Assembly: GCA_017962085.1 (NCBI GenBank)
Contig: JAGCWA010000008.1
Location: forward strand, 1-64,000
Length of the DNA: 64,000 bases
Origin: Paludibacteraceae bacterium
Lineage (GTDB): Bacteria; Bacteroidota; Bacteroidia; Bacteroidales; Paludibacteraceae
Direction: 5' to 3'
The notes under the pieces are model-generated. The model saw only the letters and a list, made by a program, of their open reading frames with translations, did no database searches and was not told the DNA's origin. The first letter of the stretch is position 1. Each line of letters starts with the position of its first letter. This document shows positions 1 through 11,700 of the stretch, in pieces. Both the position numbers and the translations under genes were made by a program.

Positions 1-2405
1 CCCTGCGCCGAACTGCCATGACCTACCGCATTGCCACGCACAGTGATGTTGTGGGCAACGGTAGCGTTAGTGATGAAGGAGGCGTGATTAACCGAAACGA
101 TGGGTGCCTGTCCATCTCGCGTTTTATTTCCGAACACCAAAGAGTTCTCCAGCGTAGAACTATTCAAAAGGATCACGTTCCTTTCAGCAGTCTCATTGTT
201 TTCGAACCTACATGCCGAAACAACAGAATTATTCATAGCCTCAAAAACACCTATGATAGCCGAGCAACCAGACACCAAAGAATTAGAGAAGACCGACGCT
301 TCGAGATAGATAGAGCTGGAGTATCGGGTATTCCTGTTATTCAGGATCGCACAACTATCCACCACCCCACCATTGACATGAAGGATTCGAATGGCATTGC
401 CAACGAACTTACAGTTTTTGAAGTGAGTCTTTTCCGCATAGACGCTCTGATCGCCCTCCACCACGTCAGAGAAGATACAGTTGCGGAAAGTAGTGTTCTT
501 CTTCGTCTTTGCGACGACACCACCGACATTCTTCCCATATCCGTTCCGAATGGTGAATCCGTCCACCACGATGGCCAACGAATCAGCGAAATCATAGGTT
601 TGGATGACACACTTCCTCTTAGATTCACCGTCGATTATGGTGACATTCCGCACCAAGTCCCGCTCTTCCAAAGAGGATTCCGTGCCGGTGAATCCGCCAT
701 AGAGGCTCACGCCAGCAGAGAGTGTGATGGCATATGGCCTCGTCGTATCTCCATAGTAAGAACCCTTAGCCACCCATATCTGAGGTTTCTTCCTCATTGC
801 AGAGGCAAGTGTTATCGCCTGACTGATATCGCCCAAAGCGTCTTCCCAACTCGATCCGGAGCCCTCGGCGCCAGCCTTCACATAAACGACAGGACCGGTA
901 AAAGCCCTTCCCGAGAACGAAGACTCGATCGCACCCATATCCACCGCTGACATCTGTTTTCTCACATTGCCATTCAAGTCAACTGAATCAGCGACATCAG
1001 TACCCGCATTAAGGCAAAGAGAGGTTTTGGACAATGAGTAATCACCATTGGATGGGTTCACAAAAGCGGCGCCCCATCTGTTTCCGTCGATGTTGCCTTC
1101 TCCATCCGCGCCACCTTCAATCATCGAGTACGTGATGTTATTTGTTTCGTTCAATTTAAGATGGCTCTCGAATTTCCCAGTGAACTTCGTACCGACAATG
1201 ATAGAGTTCGTCACAGTTGAACCTGTGATATCAGCCGCATACAATGCCGACGTCTCGTTATCCGCAAAGGTTGTATTTACCATCGAGGAATGGAACAACA
1301 CAAGAGGGGAATTGACATACTCCCGGTTCATATTCCCACAAATCAACGAATTGGAAAGAGTAGAGTTGTTGCGGATATTAACAATACAATAATCCCTATC
1401 CACCACATTGTTGAACACCTCACAACGATTCATCGACGAGGAACCGATCAAATATATTATCTCAAAATAAAAGCCTTCATTATCGAAGATTTTGGAATCC
1501 TCAATCTTCGAACTCGTTTCAATATGGATGACACTATTCGCCGTACTTGTATTCTTAGAGAACGTACAACCCGTGATCTCACTGTTATTAGAAGCACGCA
1601 CACCAGCATTTTGTCCATAGTTGTTCTTCACAACACATTTGACCAACTTAGAATTATTCAAAAACACCGGAGGATTAACATCCCAGTCGATATTCTTATT
1701 CGAGTCTATGACAGAATTAGAGATTGTGGAAAACTCCCCAAACAGTGCCGAGCCCGATTTTACCGCATTGTCCTTCACAACACAGCTGTCCATCTCCGAT
1801 TGCAGCAGATAGATTGTCCAAGGGACTTCATTTGAACTATTGTTGCAGATTATACAATTCTTAATCTTAGCATTTTTCGCATAGATCGCCAATCCGACGG
1901 TATCCGCACCATTATTCTTTAAAATACAATTGCTTATCGTGGTATTCTTTTTCAGGAACACACCACCGCCGTTAGCCGCCATACCATTCTGGATCGTGAA
2001 TCCATCCACCACAACCGCAGACGTATCAGCAAAGTCATCCACCTGACTGATTACGCGGATTATATGATCACCATCCAACACAGTAGGATTCTTTGCCGTG
2101 TCCCTAACGGAAAGCGAAGTCTCCGTTCCAGCAAAACCACCATACAGACTAACATTCGGTTTCAGGGAAACCACCGCCGTCGAATCGCCTTTATATACAC
2201 CTTTGGCGACCCATACGTCAGCACCTGTTTCCGCAGCCAGATCCACAGCCTGCTGAACATTTCCGAATGCATTACTCCAAGAACTACCGTCCCCATTAGC
2301 TCCTGATTTCACATAAATTACACTTTTAGCCAATGACGAGAACGTGACAAAAAATAGCGCCAAAATCATCAAAAGCGATTTCGGCTTGATAATAACAGAA
2401 CTCAT
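1..2405 (-). CDS. Giant secreted beta-helix protein, paralogue A (partial, 3' end off window)
   Basis: The frame stays open from an ATG at 2405 to the left edge, about 801 codons, so the C-terminus is not visible. The start is a signal peptide (MSSVIIKPKSLLMILALFF, ending near FSSLAKS). Next comes a module beginning VIYVKSGANGDGSSW and ending near base 930 with the choice-of-anchor-Q signature (CLNAGTDVADS...VDMGAIES). A second module starts with VVYVKAGAEGSGSSW. Short Asn- and Cys-containing strands (SNCILKNN, NSLICGN, NSIIVG) are typical of right-handed parallel beta-helices such as pectate-lyase-like proteins. It is a tandem paralogue of the next gene upstream, and the first modules are nearly interchangeable. 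Secretion by T9SS and surface exposure are inferred by analogy, because the sorting domain would lie outside the window. No catalytic residues were identified; an adhesive or structural role is as likely as an enzymatic one. Confidence 0.85.
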   Translation of the reverse strand, partial: MSSVIIKPKSLLMILALFFVTFSSLAKSVIYVKSGANGDGSSWSNAFGNVQQAVDLAAETGADVWVAKGVYKGDSTAVVSLKPNVSLYGGFAGTETSLSVRDTAKNPTVLDGDHIIRVISQVDDFADTSAVVVDGFTIQNGMAANGGGVFLKKNTTISNCILKNNGADTVGLAIYAKNAKIKNCIICNNSSNEVPWTIYLLQSEMDSCVVKDNAVKSGSALFGEFSTISNSVIDSNKNIDWDVNPPVFLNNSKLVKCVVKNNYGQNAGVRASNNSEITGCTFSKNTSTANSVIHIETSSKIEDSKIFDNEGFYFEIIYLIGSSSMNRCEVFNNVVDRDYCIVNIRNNSTLSNSLICGNMNREYVNSPLVLFHSSMVNTTFADNETSALYAADITGSTVTNSIIVGTKFTGKFESHLKLNETNNITYSMIEGGADGEGNIDGNRWGAAFVNPSNGDYSLSKTSLCLNAGTDVADSVDLNGNVRKQMSAVDMGAIESSFSGRAFTGPVVYVKAGAEGSGSSWEDALGDISQAITLASAMRKKPQIWVAKGSYYGDTTRPYAITLSAGVSLYGGFTGTESSLEERDLVRNVTIIDGESKRKCVIQTYDFADSLAIVVDGFTIRNGYGKNVGGVVAKTKKNTTFRNCIFSDVVEGDQSVYAEKTHFKNCKFVGNAIRILHVNGGVVDSCAILNNRNTRYSSSIYLEASVFSNSLVSGCSAIIGVFEAMNNSVVSACRFENNETAERNVILLNSSTLENSLVFGNKTRDGQAPIVSVNHASFITNATVAHNITVRGNAVGHGSSAQ

Positions 2406-2720
2406 GGTATTAAATAAAAATTATCTCCACCCTTTTTGCAGCAAAAACTATGCCGCAAAATACACAAAACAATAAATATAGATTTAAAAAAATAAAAAAT
2501 TACATAAAATTTGTAAAAATCACTTCGGACATAAAAATGACAGAAGTAAACTTAATAATTGATTAATAATGAATTAAAAAATATATTATAAAGAAAAAAA
2601 TATACAACATGTTTCAAAAAACCACCACCAGTCCAATATAACAACAAATACACAAAACCACTTCACAAGAACGCTTGGGAAGTGGTTTTGCTCTCTTTTA
2701 TCAAAATAAGTGAACTTCTC
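2406..2720. other. AT-rich spacer between the two giant genes
   Basis: These 315 bases separate the stop of paralogue B from the start of paralogue A, both on the minus strand. The stretch is very AT-rich and holds no credible open frame. Near the B stop it contains a strong hairpin (2654-2689). The part next to the A start must contain any promoter for A, but no clear TAnnTTTG match was found on the minus strand. Confidence 0.6.
2654..2689 (-). terminator. Intrinsic terminator of giant gene B
   Basis: A perfect 11-bp stem (AAAACCACTTC at 2654-2664, GAAGTGGTTTT at 2679-2689) encloses a 14-base loop, about 30 bases past the stop codon of the gene ending at 2721. Read on the minus strand, the stem ends in a T-rich tract, as expected for a rho-independent terminator. 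Confidence 0.7.
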
Positions 2721-5700
2721 TTACTTCACAATCACCTTAGTGCCATTGACGATATAGACACCCTTCGGCAACGTGGCCACCATCGTGACACCCGCACCAT
2801 ACCGCGCATTCTTCACCACTAATCTGGAAAGAATATCGTAGACGTCAAGTGCGCCCGCCTTCGTAGCCTTAACATATAAGCCACTCTGGTATGCATACAC
2901 AACAACCTTATCGTTTGCGACATCCGCAACTGGCGTGAGTTCACCAGGGTTATCCTCACCGCCAGGATTATCGCCTCCGCCTGGGTTGTCACCACCGCCT
3001 GGGTTACCGCCTTCTATGAGTTGACTCCAAGTGGCATTCTTACCAAACGTACCAGCATAGCCATCCTGATCCAGCACATTGTTGACATTCACCTCAATCT
3101 TGAAGAAGCCAGAAGCATTGGTCTTAGAAGCGATATTCACCATATAGGTGTAGTCGTCAAGTTGCGTCACCGTGATGGTGGAGTCGCTCAAATTGTCGCC
3201 ACCCTGGCAGAAGAGTTCTATGTCTTTATAATCGAACGTCTCCTTCTGTATCTTGCGGTTGAACTTAACCACCACACTCTGCACTGGGGTCAACACCGCA
3301 TTGGCAGACGTAGGCACATCCGAGATCTCCGTCACCACCAAGACATTCTTCTTCACGCTATAATAAATATCATAGTCGTTCTCGCCCATCGTCGTCATAT
3401 AGTCCAAGAAATGCAGATGGTTCACATAAATCGGTTCTTGCCCGTCAGGGAGCGTGACGAATGTTGTCCACACATTGTCCAACGGAATTTCCACGCTATC
3501 CTTCACCCTCACAACCTTCTGTATCTCGTAGCAATTATCGCCCGGATCATTCACTCGGGCATAGTTCCAACCCGCATCAGAAGGGGTGGCGGTAAGTCTG
3601 ACAACCGTGTCTGTCGGCTTCACCTTCTCCTTGTCAAGGGTAACCCACTGAACGACATGGACAGGATCTTTGCCTCCATTGGAATAGTAAATCGTGTCAG
3701 GCGTGTCTTCCTCATCCTTCTTACCGTTCACAAGGAAGTCTACAACACCGTCCTCCTTCGCACCATATGCGTCGACCGTCTTGATCAACTCATGGATCGC
3801 AATTCCCTTCACTAAGCTCAGATCAGGGTTGCCATAGCTGTTCGCATGAACCACACTCGCCTCATACTTCGTGAAGTGGCCAAGCAAGGAGCTTGTCATC
3901 CACCACACACCGGTCTTAGCCGTGTGGGCCTCGATATCACCGAAGTCAATATTCTCGGAACCGAGATCGCAATCCTTGCCATTCAGGCTGGAACCGATAA
4001 TGGCGAAGTCGATCAGCAAGCCCTTCTCATTATCCACGATCTCTGGCTGAGCGGTCTCAAGCTTAACCTTTTTGGCATCGCCATAACCCTGGTTGTCGAT
4101 TCTCACGCCCAAAGCAGCCGGCACGCTTGGCTCGACACGATCAAGCGTCAAGGCATCGTCACCAAGGATATTACGTTGCATGAAGTAATCGATCTGCAAG
4201 TCTGGACAAGGGTTGACGGTCAACGTCACCGGATAGAGTTGAGCCGTCACCGTATCGCCGGAAGATGGATCGACGTAGATAATATGTCCACCGAACGAAT
4301 AGTTCACCGGAGCGGTAGGAGCCGCCCCCTTCTCCGGAATGAATCTGAACAACGCAGTTCCCTCCGACTTCGGAGCAATCTCGCCCGTACCATCGATGGC
4401 GGAAACGCCCGTCAACTTCTCCGTATTGATTTGGAACAAATCATTCGAGAGATTACCCTTTTCGTCACGGACCTCAAGCACGACCTTGAATCCCTCCATC
4501 GCACCAGACTCATTGCCGTTGTTAACCGTAAGCGTACCGTCGAATGCCTCCCTCGCCATAGTCAAGGTTTGGGCGATATGGAGCTTAACAGTTGCGCAGA
4601 CATTTTTCTGCACAGGCTTATTGACTTGCTCGTTAATGGAAACCATCATACCACGGACACTTCCCAAACCTCTCAATTTCAAGTATGTATAGAAATTGAC
4701 AATACTATCCATATAGGTTTGGATCACACTCTTATCCACGATGTTAGGATATTCTTCATTAGGAGAATAGACACCGTTTTCGTTCGCCAACAACGTCTCG
4801 TTCCAACGCAGCGCCATTCCGACCAAATCAGTCGTGGAGACACCTGTTGTCGGCAAATTCTTAATAGCTTCGATATCAATAGCCTCGCCATAAGAATAGT
4901 TTTCGATGGTATAATCAAAATAATCCAAGATACCATCTTGAGAAAGCAAGCGTTCTGAGCCAGCGAGTTCTTTCATGAGATTTCCCCTATACTGCAGGAA
5001 TCCTGTAAACTCTACGGCATCATGTGCGGCCAACGTACGGGCATCAGACATTTGATAAATACCGTTCGGCATATTATACTTTGCCTTTGCGATCATAGCA
5101 TCCTTTGACTTCTCCGATCTATTCTGAGCGCTCAAGCTATCTCCATCAGGATAAAGTACATCCACAATCCTGCCATCCTCAATCACAACTGTATCGCCTT
5201 CCGTAGTAACAGTTTTACGAGTGTCCGGATCCTCCTCATCCCAACCCCAGAAACGGTCTATCAAATATCGTCCGCAATTCTCCGCAAATCTACCATGCTC
5301 GCAAGATTTAAGCTGACAACTCATATCCAGGCAATCCCAAGGAACTGAACTAATAATAGGGATATCAGCCTCTTCCAACGCCTTGTCAAAGATATTCTTT
5401 CCCTCTTCATAAACAAGATCCATAGGAGCATAAGGATCAAAATTCTCAAAATCATTGTAGAAGTCATCCAAGAGTTTGCCCGACTTATATATCATCTGCA
5501 TCTCACTAACGTCATTTAAGACACCACCATGGACCTCAAATTTAGAGAAATCTGTCACAGCTTCCCCAAATGTCTTAGTTTCCGAAGCGTCAACAAAGCC
5601 TTCGATGCTACCCATAACATCTTCAGGCATCTCTGCATCTAAATCCGCAATCCATCCATATGGATGTCTGTCTGCAACTTTGTCTTTTTGCTCGCAGCTT

Positions 5701-8700
5701 TGCTTCTTCCGCTGTTTTTCTTGGTCTCTCTTTATAGCATCATCAATATTGTCAATGCTGAAATCGAGAAGTGGACCCACAATAGGGATATATCCGAGGA
5801 TATCTCCAACACACTTCCAAGGATCGACCTTAGAGAGACACGTGTTACAAGGAATATCCAAATTAACAGAATATTGGTGGTTCTCAACCTTTCCGAACTG
5901 ATGCTCGTCCTTATGCGATCCGCCACCATAAGGAGGCACATCAACTCCTCCCCAACCGCCTTGGCCACCACCATGGGTTACAGGTTTCAAGGATGGACAA
6001 GGGAAAGTGGTCTCACTAACAGTAGACAACAGCCTCAGCACACCACAAACGTAGGAATACTCGGCATGAACGCTCGGACACTCGGATGTTCCGAACGACT
6101 CGTTCTCCAGAAGTAACCCATTGCCACCGCTGATGTCATAGCTTGAAGCGAACTCATTCTCTGTACGGACAATCGTGACTGGCACAAATTCCGTATGGTT
6201 CGCCGGCAACGAATCAATATAGTCATATGGCACATAGAATCTGTAATATGGAACCTTAGGCATTGCGAACTTCACATAACGAGCCGCAATCAAACCATGG
6301 TTGGTGATTTGAAGGCGGACGGTCTTCGGCACACCCACCTCAAAACGGCTCTTATCAGGCACACCGTTCGGGAACGTCAACGTCACTACCGGAGCAGGCA
6401 CGTTGGTCTCGTACTCGAGGTCCAAACTGATGTCATACCTGTCTTCAATCTCAACACGCTCCACATTCCAAGTGTATGTAATCGCCTGGTATGCCAAGAA
6501 GATGAATCGGCTCGACTTTTGTCCCGCCTGGATCTCTATCGTCTCCTGATATTCAGAGTGCTTGTCCGCTTTTACGCTCAACAAGTAAGTTCCCTCAGGA
6601 ATACTGTCGAATCTCACGACACCTGCGGTATCCGTATAGCCTGACGCAACCTCTGCATTGTTGTACTGGTTGCGGACCACCACCTTGGCGTCTCTCAAAT
6701 GTCTCTTCTCGGCCGTGTTATAGTAGTATTCATCCACGACATCCACCTCCAAGCTACCCTTTGATTCCGAAGAGTACTCAACCCTGAACGGAAGGCTGGT
6801 AGACTTACCGTTAGCGCAGTTGACACCGATCGTTCCTGTGAACGGCACATTGATAGGCGCCCCATCGAAATAGGCGATCCTCAAAGAGACTCTTGCGGTG
6901 TCACCAGATTTGATGCTTGGCAACGTTGTGTTCGGAACGCTGAATCCGCCGAAGTCTGGCAAGGACAACGTAACCGCTCCCGTCTCGCCGAATCCCGCAT
7001 TCGTCAACTCGATGTTGATGTACTTAGGCTTCTGTTTCGACACATATTCGTTGATGTTCGAAGGGAAGGCCTTAATCTGTCCGTAAGGCTGCTCGCAATA
7101 GAAATAGGTTGAGAAGTCACTTGTCGTCTTCTCATCGCAAGAGACGCGGAACACACTCGGGAGATACAACCTACCCTCAGTCAACTTCGTTCCGGTAGCC
7201 CTGAATGGAATACGTGCGGTTTCATAGCCGTGAAGGAGTGCCAAGGTATCGAACTCGACAACCAAGCCTTCGGCCAGCTCACGGGACTCAACCACAAGGT
7301 TATGAAGCGGAATGTTGCTTCTGTTGGTCATTGTGATCGAACCCTCGATCGTGTCACCCAATTGGATTGTCCACTTCACCGTACCGCCCGTGTAAGACAT
7401 GCCTGGGATATCGAACTTCGCAAGGGCATCACCATTCGTCTTCGAGCCGACATATACATTCACCGAATAAGTACCGAACTCCGTCTTAGAAGTGGCGAAC
7501 CTAACCGCAGCCCTTCCTGTCGAATCCGTCACGTCAGTTGTCGAATGGGAGACGCCCGTATTGGAGTTAGCCTCTATCGTAAGCGTTTTGCCCGCCATAG
7601 GTGTGCCATAGGCATCCGTCAGGATACCGACGACATCCACAGTGTCACCTGCTTGGTAAACATCCTGCCCAACAGTGGCGGCGTATACATAGTAGTTAGA
7701 CAACGTACCTGCAAGATAGAGCGTGATTTCATACTTGCCAGAGTTGCCCGACCTGATGGTGATCTCCGCATCGCTGGTCTGTTTCTTCACATCGGTTGGA
7801 GTATAATAGATTCTCAGGCCTCCACCATTCAGTTTGTCCCAACCCCTCTCGAAACTTGCAGAGAAATCGGCAGCATCCTTTCCGGAGATCGTGTACGTGA
7901 TGGAGTCCGTCAGCTCAAAGCCCCTCACATAACGGGTCAAGGAAGAGGTCTCGTTCAACTTCGAGCCGAACACGCAGTTCACGTTACCGCTCATCGTAAG
8001 GCTCACAGGAATATCTATTCTAAAGCTATCGATTTCAGAGCTTATGGTGTCGCATGCGATGACAGCCTTCACCATGTACTTGTACGTAGTATGGTTGTCC
8101 AGACCTGTCAATTGCTTGCCGTGGCCCTTCACGAAAGAGGCCATCGGATTAGCCGGCACCTTCTGGGAAGCCTTCCATACGTACAAGTCATATCTATCCA
8201 CTTCGACAGGGAGAGCCAACAGCTTCCAATCGATGGACATGGTATTATTCTGCTCATTCACAAGATAAGCCACCTGAGGTTGGGTGATCGCAACCACCTT
8301 CTTAGAGAAATCCGGGTATACGAAATATTTGTAATTGAACGGATTACCTGCCACACCAGCCTTGTTATAAGGAGTGACCTTCAGTATCAAGGTATCGATG
8401 TCGCTTCCAGACGTGCGGAGCTGCATGGCCGGAATTGTCGTGCCACTGCCTGAAATGTTCTCGAATCCAGAGACATTGCCCGCATAGATAATCTCCCAAT
8501 CGATCTTAGAGATGGTAGAATCGAATGTAGCCTCCTGAGAGTATCTGTTGTAGCAAACCGGTTGGCTGTAGTCACGCATCTGAACATATTCGCCGTCAAA
8601 CTCAACCGCACCGAGGTCGATGGCCTTGCCGTAGATTCTCGCCCCGCCATTGAGATCCGTTTCAGCCTTCATCAAGCTATCAAGACCCTTATCGATACAA

Positions 8701-11700
8701 GCGGAGGTAGCATGCAGACGATAGTCGCCGCCCGCCGAGTTGATGAAGCATACATAATTCTTGGATGGGTCAGAACCACTGTTGGAAGTGGCCAACCTGA
8801 TGTTGTTCTCACCCGTCAGTTCTCCGTCAGAAGCGCAGTACTTCACCCGCACATAGTCTGAGACAACCACCTGAGGGCGAATCTCATCCAAAACCTTGTT
8901 GCCATAGATGATGGAGTTAGCGACCGTCGCATAGTGGTTGGAAGATGTGCTCGAGTAACCGATCGCGCTATTGCTCCTCGTCGTGTTGTGAGCGATTGTA
9001 GAGTTGGTGATGGAGGAAGTGTAATCCGCAGAGATCAGATTCTGTCCACTATTACGCACCACATTTCCATACACCAAAGAGTTTTCTAACGTAGAGATAG
9101 ACAAACGGATTATATTTCTGGTTGATTCATTGTTCATGATCTTACAACATGAGACAACTGAATTACTAGACACACAAATTAGATTTCTTTCTACCGAGTA
9201 ATCAGAAACCTGAGAGTGAGACATTCTCGTATCACTGATATCGATATAATTGTTGCGGGAGGTCCTATCGCCCATGAACACACAACTATCTATGACTCCG
9301 TAAATAATCCTTATTTCCCGAATTATATTATCAACAAACTTACAGTTCTTGAATGTGGTCTTCTCCGCATAGACACCATCATTACCCGCTCTCGCATTTC
9401 TAAAGATACAATTATTAAATGTCGTGTTCTTTTTAGTCATTGCGTTCACACCATCGTTGCCGCTCAAGTATCCGTTCTGGATGGTGAATCCGTCCACCAC
9501 GATTGCCAACGAGTCAGCGAAATCGTAGTTTTGGATGATACATCTTCTCTTGTATTTACCATCAATTATCGTAACATTCTTTGCCGCATCCCGCTCTTCC
9601 AGAGAGGACTCCGTTCCGTCAAATCCTCCATAGACGCTTACTCCCGCAGCGAGTGAGATGGCAGACACCAATGAAGTATCTCCGCAATAGGTACCCTTAG
9701 CCACCCAAACCTGGCGTTTCTGTCCCGCAGTGGAAGCGAGGGTTATTGCCTGGTTGATTTCACCAAGGGCGTCATCCCAGTTCACGCCAGAGCCATTAGA
9801 TCCCGCCTTCACATAGATGATGTTGCCGACAGGAGCCCTTTCCGTGAATGCAGACTCTATCGCACCCATATCCACCGCATCGCTCTGCTTCCTCGCATTC
9901 CCGAACAAATCGAGCGAGTCGGCGACATCCGTTCCCGCATTGATACAAAGGGAAGTCGCTGAAAGCGAATAGTCACCCTTGACCGCATCCGTGAACGATG
10001 CGCTCGCCTTGGTTCCGTCAATATTGCCTTCGCCATCGGCGCCACCCTCTATCATTGAATACTTAACCGTAGAGCCATAACCCAATGCGATATTCATCGA
10101 ATTAGCTGGACGTTTGTTACCGACCACAATTGAGTTTAGTATCTGGCTGTTGGAATTACAATAGATAGTTGTTTCACCGCAAGCATTGTCAACCACAGTA
10201 CAATTGATCAGCTGTGAGCCATAAGCACTAATCAGCTGATTATTGCGGGAATTACATCCGGTTATCAGAGAGTTGGAGACAATCGAATTCCCCTGAAGGC
10301 TCATGATATGAGTATTCGCCTCATTACCCTCAATCAGACATCTTTCAATATTTGATTTTGAATCTGCGCTGATGATACAACCGCCATTATACCTGACATC
10401 ATGATTGATAACCTTACAGTCGGACATTGTAGATTGAGACATACTCACTATATGTCCATAAGAAGATTGGTTCCCGTCGAATATCGAACGGGTGATCTCC
10501 GCCGATTTTTCAGCATATAAAGCTGAATTGGAATAGGAGACGTTATTTTTCACCACACAATTATCGGCCGTACCGCCTGACATATACAATGTCGCCCTCG
10601 GAATTGCAGAAGGAAAACTCATGTCTCCATTGTCACAAATCACCACATTGACCAGGTTAGCGTTCCGAGAGTAGACGTAACCTTTATCCCCAGCATAGCA
10701 ATTCTTCACAATACAATTACTCATCGTAGTGTTCTGTGCCAAACAAGCGCCAGCACCATCCGTCGCATATCCGTTCTGGATGGTGAATCCGTCCACCACG
10801 ACCGCCATGGAATCCACGAATCCATAATTTTGGGAGATCACACGTCTTTTGCCCATACCGTCCAGGATGGTCGGATTCTTTGCTGTGTCACGAGCCGCCA
10901 AGGAGGTCTCATTGCCCGCAAAACCTCCGTACAAACTGATACCGCTTGCCAGGTTCACCACCATGTTCAGCGTCGTGTCGCCATAGTATGTGCCGGCGGC
11001 CACCCAAATCTGGTGTTTCTTGCCATCTGCCGATGCGGCAACGATCGCCTTTTGAACATTACCAAACGCAGACTGCCAACTTGAACCATTACCCGTAGCG
11101 CCTTCCTTCACATAGACGATGTCGCCACACGTGAATGACGGAGCCTTCGTATGAGAGGATTCGATCGCACCCATATCCACTGCGCCGCCCTGTTTCCTTG
11201 GGTTTCTGAAGACATCAAGCGTATCGGCGACATCCGTTCCCGCATTGATGCAATAGGAATTAGCGGACAAGGAATAGTCACCGTTTTCAACATCCGTGAA
11301 TGCGGCATACTCCAACGAGCCATCAAAGTTTCCATCCACGAAAGTTTCCTCCAGCATATTGTTTGTGATATTATTCGTACCATACGTGCGTAGAAATTCG
11401 CCATATATAGAACCCATCTGATTGCCGACGATAATCGAATTCATCAAGGTGGCATTGTTCAAGCTCACGACACATCCGTCCTGCGTGCTGTTGCGGACCA
11501 CGGTACAATTAGACATGGAAGTGTTTCCGTACAAAACAACAATTATACCATTAGATGATTCGCTGGCATTATCGCAAATCAAACTATTCGAAATCGATGA
11601 GGAATTAGACAAATCCACCATTTCGTGGGATGCCCTGTTCCCCTTTATCAAGCACCTGTTGACCTTACCATTACCATCAATCAAAGACGACGTAGTCGAG

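Noticed and set aside
3021..4958. Long plus-strand open frames (264 and 370 codons)
   Set aside because: They lie opposite the giant gene B. Their translations are His/Arg/Ile-rich and lack any domain or signal, as expected for the antisense of a well-coded beta-rich gene.
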